NCBI GenBank assembly: GCA_012934845.2
Contig: WNNJ02002522.1
Location: forward strand, 20,494 to 84,493
Length of the DNA: 64,000 nucleotides
Direction: 5' to 3'
Source: Pomphorhynchus laevis
Lineage: Eukaryota > Acanthocephala > Palaeacanthocephala > Echinorhynchida > Pomphorhynchidae
Below, in pieces: positions 23,653 to 34,715 of the stretch. The notes under the pieces are model-generated. The model saw only the letters and a list, made by a program, of their open reading frames with translations. It did not search any database and was not told the origin of the DNA. Every line of letters starts with the position of its first letter. The first letter of the stretch is position 1. The translations under genes and the position numbers were made by a program.

Positions 23653-24791
23653 TCAGTGTATAAACTTAAACATTTCACTTGCGGTTTTTGTACATCAGTA
23701 CGACTACTACAGTTATCCTGCTCATCTACTCCTGTATCACACACTACCACTCAGACCAATGCTGTTTTAGATGTTTCCCTCGCATCAACACCTGACTTCG
23801 CATCATATAATCCCATTATTGAACCTACTCTCTCACACACTCCTCGTTCAACTACGTACCAAACTTCCATTAATCTTTCTCATTCTAACAATGCTAACGG
23901 CAAAGCTTTTCATCTCGTACCTCCTCTTTCCTATTCCTCCCCCAATCTAAATAAATCTCAAACTTCTTTATTCTCCTCACGAACTCCTTACTCGACCCCC
24001 CCTGTATCACCTCTCAATAATTTACACCCTTCCATCAAAATCATTTCCAGTAACATTTCCGATCAACTAATTCAACACTCCATTCCTGTCACTCATGCCC
24101 CAACCTATTTTAATTCTCCTTACTCTACCTCCCACGTAACACTTCCCAATAAGTTACATCCTTCATTTAAAATCATATCCAGTCACATCTCTGATCAACC
24201 GATTCAACACCCCGCTCCTGTCACACTTGCTCCAACCAATATTAATTCTTTATCAAGCACCCCTGTCATTTCCACTTCTATCTGCTCATCTACCTCGACT
24301 CCAACCAGCTCTGTCCGTCCACCACTTCCACGAAATCGTTTTCCTTCGCGCGATCGCTGTATAATCATATCAAACTTAAAGCTTTCCGAATCTGCTTCTC
24401 CACAATCTCGCCTCGATGATGATGTATCTGCTTTCAGGTCTATCCTAGCAACCATTCTTCCTGATGATAACCCATCACTCTTCAATAATATCGCTCCTGT
24501 ATCCTTTATTCGTTTAAACAAATCCACTAAATCAAATCATCTCAGTCCTCCACTCTTAAAAATCGTTTTCCGACATAGTTCACATGCCTCTTCGGTACTC
24601 TCCCAACGTTTTAAACTTCTTACCACTTCATCTACTTGCCGTATCTTTCCTGACCGCTCCCCTTCTGATATTGCCCAGCTCAATTTAGCTCGCATTGAAA
24701 AACATCGACGTGAAACAAACGGCGAGTCATCCTTATCTATACGTAAAATCAACGGAAATTTTCACGTTCTTCACACAAGGCCAAAAATTCG

Positions 24792-27702
24792 ATGGCGTCC
24801 CATCTCTCCCCCTTGTCTTCTTCGCTAGTCGATCTCGCTCCTAAGCATACTTTTCGTCTTAGTCTATTCAATACTCGCTCCATTCTTCATAAAGCTGATA
24901 TGCTTCTCGATATCTTCGATCAATTATCTATCGATATTCTCTGCATTACCGAATCCTGGCACACTGACTCCAACGATCTTGCGATTCGTCGTCTATGTCG
25001 CTCTGGTTGTTCTCTAGTTGAATCAGCTCGTCAAATTACATCTCATACATCTACTGCGTCTAACCATGGCGGTATTGTTGCCATTGCTCGTCACCCAATG
25101 TCTTTACGTAAAATCAACGTTAACATCCGTTACACCTCGTTCGAATTACTCATATGCAGATTATCAACGCCTTTCCCTCTGGAACTTGTGATTGTATACC
25201 GTCCAGGTTCAGTTGACCCATCACGTATCTTCTTTAACGACCTTGCAGATCTAATGTCTCACTGTTCATTGTCTTATACTCCTTCTTTTGTTCTCGGTGA
25301 CTTTAACATTCGTCTTGATCGCCCGTCTGACTCTGACTCTATCACTTTAACTAATCTTTTTTCTGATTTTAACTATAAATTACTTTCAACAAGCCCAACT
25401 CATATTCTCGGCGGTGCTCTCGACATCATTGCTGTTCCTAACTGCTTCAATGACTATACCTCCTTGTCAATTACTGATCCTGGTTTGTCCGATCATTTCC
25501 TTGTCACTCTTACTCTTACTCGTCCCCATCCTCCTTCTCCGCCTTTACCATTATCTACACCAAGTCGACCCTGGAAGCTTCTCGATATCCCTATTCTCTG
25601 CACATCCTTACTCAATTCTTCACTCTTTTCACTTCCTCTTAACTATCTCTCTCCCGATGATCTCTGCATTCTGTTTGATTCTGAACTTACGTCGATCCTC
25701 AATAACCTTCTACCTAGTCGACTTCGACGTTCCCAGCGCTTGCGCCATGCTCCCTGGTTCGATTCTGACTGTAGTCTTTCTAAGCGTCGACTCCGTCACT
25801 CTTTTCGTATGTATAAACGCTTTCTTAAACGTTCACCCAATTCACTCCCTCCAAATCTTCGTGATTCCTACTTTTCTCAACGCCGTTCACATCTCATTCT
25901 TATACGTACTAAACGTACTCTCTTTTGGCGAAATCAACTCGAGTCATCTTCCAACTCGAAATCTCATTGGAAAATCTTAAACTCAATTCTTTCACGATCA
26001 TCTACCCCTTGTAATATAAATCCTGATGAATTTTCTTCTTATCTACAAACTAAGCTATCTAATTTACTTTCCCTACTACCCATAGCCCCCTTGTACCCAC
26101 TCTTATCTTTAAATACTTCCCTCCCAGAACTATTCCACCTTCTTCCCGTTTCGTCTGATGAAGTTTCTTCGGTTCTGCTGTCATAACCTAATAAAACCTC
26201 TCCTTCTGACCCAATTCCCACTCACTTACTTAAAAATATCTGCACTTTTATCTTACCCTTCCTAACCACATTGTTCAACTCGTCCATCCGTAGCTGTACA
26301 TTTCCTTCCATCTGGAAATGCGCCACTGTTCGTCCTATCATCAAAAAGCAATCTCTCGACTCTTCACTACCATCTTCGTACCGTCCAATCTCACTTCTCC
26401 CAACCCTCTCTAAACTCCTTGAGCGTCTCGTTCTTAAGCAAGTTAATACATATCTCTATTCCTCTAACTTATTTCCTCCCTTCCAAGCCGCTTTTCGCTC
26501 TAATTACTCTACCGAAATTGCATGTCTTAAAGTTTATAACGACTTACTCATATCGCGCGATCATAAATTATGTAGTGTCATAGTTTCTCTTGATCTATCG
26601 TCTGCTTTTGACATCGTCGATCACTCGATTCTTCTCCATCGCCTTCGTCATGATTATGGCTTCTCTTTACCCACTGTATCATGGTTTTCTTCATATCTAT
26701 CAAACCGTACATTTCGCGTATATTCTAACTCTTCTCTCTCCCATCCTTCGTCCATTCCGTCCGGTGTTCCGCAAGGCTCCGTATTAGGCCCTATACTTTT
26801 CTCTCTTCTTCTTGGTGATTTGTCTTCGATTTCTCATAAATTTAACTTCCATGTTATGCAATATGCTGATGACATTCTCATCTATGCTCATGCACCTGTT
26901 TATCGTATTCGCGATCTTAGTGTTTCTGCTTCCGACTGTCTTGTCTCAATTTCCAATCATCTTTCTTCCCTTCGCCTTTCTCTGAATCCTGATAAATCCA
27001 AAATTATGTGGATCCTACCTCGACGCCTCGGCTTCGAACCTCCCTCCGTATCATTAAATTCTAAAATTCTTCCTATCGTTGATAATCTCGTTTTCCTAGG
27101 CTTCCATTTTGACAACCGACTTTCACTTAAACCTTTCGTTAGAGATCAAAGTACGCTCATCTACCTTGATACTCCGCAACCTCCGTCAAGTTCGTAGATT
27201 GATCGATTTCCCTTCTTGTATGACTCTCATATCATCTCTCCTTTTTTCTAGACTCGATTATTGTCTTAGTCTATTTTCCAACTCACCTAAATCCACTCTT
27301 CTTCCCCTACAACGCATCGTCAACGCAGCTGTCCGAATTCTCCTCCGTCTTCGTCGTTTTGATCACACATCCTACCATCTTGCTTCTCTCGATTTGCCTA
27401 CAATTTATTGTCGTGTTCAAATTCGTCTTCTTATCGTTGCTTTCCGCCTTGTAACTTTTCATACCCCTTCATTTCTCAACCTTCCTTTTCTTGATAATTC
27501 TCGTCCTGTTTACTGCTCCTTGCGTTCCTGTAATTCCCTTCTTTTACATGTCCCAAACTACTCTACCTCCTTTGGACTCCGCTCCTTCCTGGTGGCTGCT
27601 CCTCTATCGTGGAATCATCTGCCCATTCATATACGCCAATCAACTTCCCTGCAGTGCTTCAAACGACAAATCCGATCCCATCTGAACAATTTAACTGCTT
27701 GA
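24792..27702 (+). pseudogene. LINE ORF2: APE endonuclease + reverse transcriptase, two lesions
   Basis: ATG at 24792, overlapping the end of ORF1 by 37 nt. The endonuclease shows LFNTRSILHKA, CITESWH, VLGDFNIRLD, GALDIIAV and LSDHFLVTL. RT shows YRPISLLPTLSKLLERLV, QAAFRSNYSTEIA, SLDLSSAFDIVDHSILL, SGVPQGSVLGPILFSLLL and MQYADDILIYAH, then the CR1/L2 tail with RLDYCLSLF and WNHLPIH. The frame is interrupted by a TAA at 26184-26186 (the frame is unchanged on both sides) and by a frameshift at about 27147, consistent with one extra A in GATCAAAGTACGC. The protein would nick DNA and prime cDNA synthesis on the target. Confidence 0.85.
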
Positions 27703-27731
27703 CTTTCTCATTTTTGTTTGTGGACTTGTAA

Positions 27732-27785
27732 GCGTACAGCTTGTACGCATTTGCCACATTAAATAAATTTGTATTATTATTATTC
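27732..27785 (+). repeat. 3' hairpin and ATT microsatellite at the LINE end
   Basis: GCGTACA, loop GCT, TGTACGC forms a perfect 7-bp stem (27732-27748), nested between GTGG and CCAC. An ATT-type tail follows at about 27771-27784. L2-type LINEs are known to carry a 3' stem-loop recognised by their own RT and to end in short microsatellites. Confidence 0.75.
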
Positions 27786-29589
27786 TATTTGCTATGGCGT
27801 TTTTTTATTTAGAAATGTTAATTTTACAGTTTATAGCATATTTTTCGGTTCTGTATACAGAACGTAAAATATTTTACAATTTTTTATAATTAAACACAAT
27901 AGTTTCAAGCTTCCATTTATAAACGAATATTAAATACTCACAAAATTTGTAACAGAAAAAAAAAGAAATTAGGATTTTGCGTTCTAAATAAAAAGTTAAT
28001 AATTTCTCTAAGATGATAGCAGAAGATATCGAAAAAATTTAGATTTTTGAAATAAGACTATTTTATTTCCTTTGTTACTATGAACTCACAGCTATAAATA
28101 GGAATGAACTCAATATTTTAAATATATTTCTATTATTTCTTAATTTGTACCTTTAAAATGAATTTTGTTATGATTTCTATGCAGATAATAAATTAGCGCA
28201 TTTATGATTCATTTATACTACATTAAACTTGATGTCTGAACAATATACTCTATAAATCAAATTAATTCCGTTGATTTCGATACCGAGAGTGACTTTGTTT
28301 CGACACTAATTTTAGATTATGCATTTATATGATCCTATTTACATGCGTTAATAGGACCATTGATACGGTCTACATACGTTACATGTTCACTTTTGACGGA
28401 AAAGCATGCATACTATTCTCTTTACGTTGAAATACGTTATCTGTTTGTAAACCCTGTGAAACAATAATCTATTTTCCAATGAATCCATATGACCTATTTT
28501 TCTATAAATATTATTAATCTCCTAATTTATATACTCTGCAAATCATGTTAGCAACAATTTCGAATAATCTTCACTAATTTATTGATAAAACTCCTATTTT
28601 GGTGGGTATGTAGCAATCGTAAATTAATATTTTCTACTTTTAAAATAAAGGATTTATGCAAATTAATCTTTCATTTATTTATTTGAACAAAGTATATAAT
28701 TTTATGTTATATCTTGCATTAAACCATGAAGTGGCAATGGTGTAACTTTAAACTATTCCAAATTTATAAAAATTTAGTTTTTATACAATTCTCTTAATAT
28801 TTTTACAATTATTCTGTTGTGAAAAATCATTTACTTCCATTATATAATTTAAAGATTTTTTAGTTTTTTTTTGTTATATTTAGAATTAATCACACTCAGA
28901 TACAAGCCTCTTACATTCTGATATCAAAATTAGTATGAAAGTATATAATTGAAAAATTAACTGAGAGCATTGTTATTAGCTATTAGCTATTACAAAACGC
29001 TATTTCAATTATATTATCATTTCAAGATTTGAGTAGTTTACACTTGTGTAAGCAATTCACTAACTCGACCTTCTATGAAAAGCGTTTTGTGATGTAATTA
29101 TTTTCTTAAATATTGAAATGGTCAAAGATGTGGCAACTTTCTTTTCTGGTATATATTTTAGCTGCAAGTAGCTAAACAAATCTAATCAATTTAGTAATAA
29201 GTTGCACAAGAAACAAGTGGAAACATTTAAATTAAATTTAAAGTTAAAAATATCAGTTCAGCTTAATTAAATAAAAAGCCTATATACGCTAGATACTATA
29301 GCCAAATTATACGTTGTATAGTATTGACAACAACACTATCTATATTTGGCAAGTGTTGCAATCATTATTTGAAAAAATAATAACTAATAAATAAATGGAT
29401 CAAAAAATTGCTTACAAAAACATCGCTTTTTGAAGAAATCTACAAATGTCTCTATTTAATCGAAAATGTCAAATTTAAAATTACAACTAAGAGAGTATTC
29501 ATAATCAACGACTGTTAAAGAGATTAGACAAAAACGACTGTTGGATCACATCGTATAGTGATATAGACTTAAGCACACATATTCTTTAA
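27786..29589. other. AT-rich spacer
   Basis: No gene, repeat or RNA recognised. Confidence 0.4.
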
Positions 29590-30570
29590 ATGGAAGATAA
29601 CTTGTCATCAATCTGTATGTAAATTAATAAATGATATATTAAAAAATAGGGTATACCATTAAAATGCACAGGTTTTGTGCATTAAAAACCGTATTGCTAT
29701 AAGAGTACATATATAGAAGAATACGCACTGAGAATAATACAATTAAATATTCTATTAATTCACAAACTTTATAATATATGTTCAATATTATCTAGTTTAT
29801 AATATAAAGCAAAAAAAACGAAACATGCAAGCAAATATTAGATACAAAATTTGTAAATCCGGTAAATATTATTTAACAAATGTATCTATTTCGTATATTA
29901 CTTTAATTATATTAATTTTATTTATATTTTGCAAATATAGATATAATTTTTATTAAAGTTATAATATTTATCATCTATGAACACTCGACGTCAACACTAT
30001 TGATAAGTAAAATATCTTTAACTGATTTATTTGTAAAATGTTTTAGTTTGTACCTGAGGTCATGCTAAATAAAAATAACTTATATTTTATGCATAAATGG
30101 TTATACTATGTAAACGTCTTTTGTATTTATTAAATTATAATATTAACTATTATAAAACTATCGTATCTTTAAATTTATTTATCTTACAAAATACTGATTT
30201 ATGCTATTAAAACAAAGTTATATGGTATAAATCATTGTATTAATATTATATAATTCAATAATTTACAACATTCAATTGATGGGTTATTGTATTATTCAAT
30301 ATTCGTAAAGAATAATATAGTCATTGTATTTCAAACTTCATCACTTTCTGGAATAAAGAGAAAGTAATGGATGCTAAACAATTAAAAATTATTATTCAAT
30401 AGCAGCTAGCACCAATTGCAAACAGATAATGTCATATCATAACATTGTTTTGCATTCTTCTAAGCCATCCCTGATCGATTTTATTGCAATTAGATTTAAA
30501 TTTAAACACGATTTTTTCAAATAGAGTGTCATTGTATTTACAAAAACGATGATCATGATTTACGATTTTT
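29590..30570. repeat. Dispersed ~1-kb repeat, copy 1
   Basis: Matches 43724-44890 over nearly its whole length, at high identity by eye, with a few insertions. It contains one unit (about 30296-30385) of the 87-bp segment that is amplified to about four units in copy 2. No coding capacity was recognised. It is most likely a non-autonomous transposon or an old segmental duplicate. Confidence 0.8.
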
Positions 30571-31986
30571 CTAGATTATTTAATCACTAATATATTATAT
30601 TTGCCAAAATTCCTGATTTTGTAAATGGTCATGATCTAAAACCAATAAGCATGAATTTTTAAATTCAAGAATTAGTTGATCAATATAAAATCAATAAGAA
30701 TAGTTTAGCATCATGCACATTATTCCGTCATTGTGCATGCATTGCAACCATATGTTTTCGCTTAAAATTATCTTTTTCCTTTTCAAAGTTAGTCAGCATA
30801 TTCCTCGAACAAACAGTCATAAGAATAAAGAGCCATCGTCAATTTAATAATGCGATTTAGAAAAGTGTTTAAAGTGAAACGTTGGTATCAGTACTTTACG
30901 TTCAATTATAAAATATTTTATTTAATATAACTTATATAATTTATTTATAACTATAGAAAAATAAAATCAAACGTAAAATTGATTTGCCACCATTGATTAG
31001 CAGATGTACAAGTGAGTAAACTCAAATGTCACATAAAGATGCGAATCGAAAATGCCATTACTCAGAATTTCATATCGCATTTTTGCTTTATCAGCTTTGA
31101 AATTCTGCTTAATGAAACATTTTATGTGACACTAGATTTGCCAGATATACTTTTATAGCAGCACACCTGATAAAATTTCTTTGAGAATATTGCTTACAAT
31201 AGATAAAGGAACTGTCAAAGACAGACTCTTATAGAATTGCAGCACAAAAAGCCGTAAACATTTATACTTCTAGTCCGACAGGTTGTTTGACACTTAACAA
31301 TTTATATATTGACAATTGATTACGAATTAAAATTTATTTGTAAATAGAATATTAAGAATATATACGGAGTACAAGCTTTTCATAAAATTTTATGAATTTT
31401 AATTAAAATTATTTTATTAAGAATTAAATGAATATGAAACATTCCGATAATGACGATAACTTTTCCTAATTTATGTACTCTGCAATTCATTTTCATACAC
31501 TTATGTGAATTGCTTCAGATATGCTGACATATCTTTTTCAATTTCATACACTTTAGTGAATTCTAATTTTAAAGGAGTTACCGGATTAATTAATCCTTTA
31601 ATTCTTAATTATTGTTAATTAATAATTCATTAATCCTTATATGGATTGAAAAAAGGAGTTAACTAATAGATACTAGACTGATAAGTTACCAAACCGTCAT
31701 ATTTCTTATTCGAAATTAGTTTACCTTCCATATTCTGAATATTTAGCCATAGTATCTATAGCAGCATACAGATATTTGCGAACGACGTTTAACGTGAAAT
31801 TGATGGGGCAATTTAAAAGAGAAAGAAACTAATATTTTAAAAATTAATAAAATAAATAACAATGTAAATATGACTATAATTATATATAATTATTTTATTT
31901 ATTTTTATTGCATTACATATAATATACAACTCATTATAAAAGTGAATTGAATTTGAATGAGGAATGCGACGGTGTGATAACATTTA
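30571..31986. other. AT-rich spacer
   Basis: No gene recognised. There are echoes of AATTTCATA and CATTTTATGTGACA near 31030-31130. Confidence 0.4.
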
Positions 31987-32137
31987 AATTTGAAGAAAGC
32001 TGGCAAAAACCATCGCAAAATTTATTTAATTGAATATTTCGATGCCTAGCTGGCATCATCTTCAGCAATTGTAATTAGCTTGAATAAATTTTCTTAATTA
32101 CAATTTGCGATGGTTTTTACCAGCCTTCTTCAAATTT
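31987..32137. repeat. Imperfect ~36-bp inverted repeat enclosing a hammerhead-like core
   Basis: Arm 1 (31987-32022, AATTTGAAGAAAGCTGGC and onward) is the inverse of arm 2 (about 32103-32137) with two substitutions and one indel. A third, direct partial copy of arm 2 follows at about 32161-32196. The loop between the arms holds a CTGAAGA / GATGCC-GGCATC stem / GAAA arrangement on the minus strand. It looks like a foldback element or the terminal repeat of a Penelope-like element. Confidence 0.6.
32037..32065 (-). ncRNA. Hammerhead-ribozyme-like core (candidate)
   Basis: On the minus strand: CTGAAGA (32065-32059), one unpaired T, a 6-bp stem GATGCC/GGCATC with loop AGCTA, then GAAA directly after the stem (32040-32037). 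This is the CUGANGA-stem II-GAAA order of hammerhead ribozymes, which Penelope-like elements are known to carry. The extra T and the weak stems I and III make activity doubtful. Confidence 0.35.
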
Positions 32138-32429
32138 TAGCTTGAACACTTATAAATTTTCTTAATTACAATTTGCGATGGATTTTGCCCAGCTCAAATT
32201 TAAACATTATAAAAATGAATACTATAATTAATGAATTAATGCTGAAATATTTAATAAATTCCATTAAATTTTTATTTACAGCTTCTCTTAAACGTCAGTA
32301 AACACTCCAATGCATTATTTCTAAAACTAACTACATAATAAGGTTAACATATTTGGTTAACTTCTCAGCTGATAATAAATAACAACAAAAATTTCTTGAC
32401 AAGGAAAAACAAATAATAAAACTTAAGAT

Positions 32430-32800
32430 TTTTCCTGTCAACCACTGGTCTGGATGTCGAGTCGTGGAGGCAGTGCACGAACTAAACTACTCCAAACATC
32501 GCAATCCTGAGCGACAGATAAGAGTTCACTTTCAGATAGCCCTAGGCGGTCAACGGCCATTTTCGAGATTTGATATCTCCACCAGGATCGAGATCTACCT
32601 CGAGGTCTCTTTTCAAAGAGTTCAGCCTGGAAACCCTAGGAAGGCGATCCCTAAATATCCGCAGATCCCTGATCATAAATAGATCACTGATTATAAATAG
32701 ATCCCTGATCATAAATAGATTTATAAATATAAATAAATTTGAAATAAGTGCTATAATGGCAAACAATGACTGTACAGGTATATCAACTTCAAATTAAGAA
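32430..32800. repeat. GC-richer repeat-like patch with ~18-20-bp tandem units
   Basis: A clear rise in GC content at about 32440-32670, followed by three tandem units of ATCCCTGATCATAAATAG (the middle one changed) at about 32665-32718. Short open stretches in three frames cover it and come from the tandem units. It resembles a piece of LTR or UTR from an unidentified element; no terminal repeats were found. Confidence 0.4.
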
Positions 32801-33007
32801 ACAAACTATAGATGACAAGTTTGCTACTAGCATATAATTACAAAAAATATGAAGGTATACAAATTGAAGGTAAAACCTTCCCCTACCAACGCTGATTTAA
32901 TTTGAAATTATAGATGATTTCAAATTAAATTTGAAAAATGTCAGACGAAAGTCTTTCTTTCAATCTAATTGCCAATAAAGCAATGAGTCGAAGGATATAT
33001 GCATATA

Positions 33008-33077
33008 TATACTAAATGGTGTTGCTTGATAGACTGGACTTCGATTCACGACTTTCAGTCACCATGTCACTTCTAGA
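33008..33077. repeat. 70-bp direct repeat, left copy
   Basis: Matches 33372-33441 with one difference seen. It contains TGATAGACTGGACTTCG and CAGTCACCATGTCACTTC. Confidence 0.85.
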
Positions 33078-33371
33078 CGACCAATGAGTACCCGGCAAAA
33101 CTCATCAGTAGAATGAAGTACTCACTGGCCGTTTCGGTTGCCTGTGTGAAATTGTGAATAAAGGCGTTTCCGACACTTTGCTTAATTGTCTGAGGCTTAC
33201 GCTCTTAACCAGATCGAATTGAAGTGCGGACCATCCTTAAACACTAGGCAGAGGTTGTTGCTGAATTATCGCTGCACTCGTTGGATCCTTAATGGATACG
33301 GCAGGTATAATAGTAGTGCACTGATGTGCTGAATAGACAACGATCCAGGATTTCTTACGAAATACGGCATT
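33078..33371. other. Unique 294-bp segment between the 70-bp repeats
   Basis: More balanced in base composition than its flanks, with no open frame and no recognised RNA. With the repeats it forms a 434-bp unit like a solo element with short terminal direct repeats. Confidence 0.5.
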
Positions 33372-33441
33372 TATACTAAATGATGTTGCTTGATAGACTG
33401 GACTTCGATTCACGACTTTCAGTCACCATGTCACTTCTAGA
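33372..33441. repeat. 70-bp direct repeat, right copy
   Basis: Partner of 33008-33077. Immediately to the right, pieces of its end (CACTTCTA, TTTAGTATAA) recur in short degenerate form up to about 33510. Confidence 0.85.
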
Positions 33442-33835
33442 ATGTGTGTCACTTCTATTTAGTATAATAGAAGTAACTTCCATTTAGTCTTAAATGTCAC
33501 TTCCATGTAATAGTTATTATGAATAAATGGAAGTTTAATGAGCAAATAAATAATATTATTTAAAAAACTAATCTTGATCAATTTTTCGATAAAACACGAA
33601 TCAACGTTTTCACTGTCTCAACGGACGTCTATTGAAGTACTTAATTGATATTAACCAATATGATTGGATGTCCCTCACCATCACAAAATCAAATTTAAAA
33701 CGTTTAGTTTAGTCAAACATTTTCAATTGTGTATTTAAGCTGTTAAAAATTAAGCTGACAAAACTTAAAGCAAATAAATAAACGAAACGTTTAAAATATT
33801 TCGCGCTGATGATAAACATATAATCATATTGGTTA

Positions 33836-34060
33836 TACATTATATATTTCACTATGCTTTCCCACAAGGAGACAAACACCAGACATCATTCTATATATCC
33901 TTATCAGACCAAGAAATAGAACAGAATTAAAGTCATTATGCATGTCAACCATTCGATGTGTGACGACAAACTTTAACAACGGCAGACGCGCTTTGCTATA
34001 ACTGAGTGCATCAGTGCCGTGATCACAATAATCATCCATAGGCAACTTAACATACGCTTA
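33836..34060 (-). repeat. Diverged inverted copy of the 34.3/37.2-kb repeat
   Basis: Read on the minus strand it encodes the same stretch, PMDDYxxHGTD...RLxLLxFVVT, as the plus-strand copy at 34363-34460, so part of the unit is inverted here. The outer part (CACTATGCTTTCCCA, CCAAGAAATA) is in direct orientation, showing a rearranged or foldback structure. Confidence 0.6.
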
Positions 34061-34296
34061 AACAGTGTTTAAAGCTTGAAAAGCAGAACTACCCTTAATC
34101 TGAATCATCGGAGGGAATTTAGCATAAGCTATGTGCATGGCAATGCGTATTGCAGTTTAACCATGCATTAGGCACTAAATTCCTTTTAATAGAAATGGTG
34201 TTCTACAGAGATACGTTTAAGTGTACAAGTATATGAAATATAATTTGTTGTTACACCTGCCCTGAGGCACACACCGGTGTACTTATAAATAAATCA

Positions 34297-34715
34297 CTAT
34301 GCTTTCCCAACAAAGATGTATAAACATAAGACAGAATTCTATATATCTTCAGACCAAGAAATATAATGGGATGCCTATGGATGATTATTATGGTCATGGT
34401 ACTGATGATCTGCGTTCGAGCGAAACGCGTTTGCAGTTGTTATATTTTGTCGTCACATATAGAATGACTGGGCATACGTAGCGACTTTGAATATAGCGAC
34501 TTTGAATATTCATTAAAACAGTTATTACAAATAACTGTTAACATCAGAATAAAATAAGATGATAGAGCAAAATTGGAAACCGGTTTTAGTCACAATAAAG
34601 GATCTAAACTGATAATCTCATATCAGATTCAGAGATTCACATTTTTTCATAGCAATAAAATAGAATAAGGATGACCGTAACGGATGCAGAGCCAACAATT
34701 ATATGAACCAAAATT
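34297..34715 (+). repeat. Dispersed repeat, copy A (twin at 37181-37563)
   Basis: About 380 bp (34332-34715) are almost identical to 37181-37563. Inside is CTGATGA (34402-34408), 13 nt, then GAAAC (34422-34426), a hammerhead-like arrangement. The short open frame across it has the same residues as the inverted copy at 33.9 kb but no recognised domain. Confidence 0.75.

Larger units (their letters stand above)
18948..24828 (+). pseudogene. LINE ORF1 (PHD-like finger), interrupted by the Gypsy element
   Basis: ATG at 18948; the frame runs to 19102, then resumes after the insertion at 23658 and ends at 24828. With the insert and one target duplicate excluded, the frame is continuous for 441 codons. 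The N-terminal region has a Cys pair near VGCDSKDCDVW and a second pair in FTCGFC, spaced like a PHD finger as found in ORF1 of several CR1/L2 elements, but the expected middle His/Cys are not conserved (LVRV where H..C is usual). A Ser/Thr/Pro-rich middle contains a 44-residue tandem duplication. The C-terminal third (CIIISNLKL, LKIVFRHS, RIFPDRSPSDI) resembles the RRM plus C-terminal domain of LINE ORF1 nucleic-acid chaperones. The end overlaps ORF2 by 37 nt. Confidence 0.7.
18825..27785 (+). mobile_element. L2/CR1-like LINE, nearly full length, split by a Gypsy insertion
   Basis: About 4.4 kb of LINE once the 4.55-kb insert and its target duplication are set aside. It has a 5' tandem array, ORF1 with a PHD-like finger and RNA-binding-like C-terminus, an overlapping ORF2 with APE endonuclease and RT, a 3' hairpin (27732-27748) and an ATT-type microsatellite end. 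The RT thumb and tail (RLDYCLSLFSNSPK, LQRIVNAAVRILLRLRRF, WNHLPIHIRQS) are typical of the CR1/L2 group. ORF2 has only one in-frame stop and one frameshift, so the copy is young. Confidence 0.85.

Noticed and set aside
25414-25980. 188-codon frame overlapping LINE ORF2 in another frame
   Set aside because: Leu/Ile/Ser-rich product of the pyrimidine-rich coding strand of ORF2; the ORF2 frame holds the endonuclease motifs.
32464-32797. Three overlapping short frames at the GC-rich patch
   Set aside because: All arise from the tandem units near 32665-32718; no gene signals.
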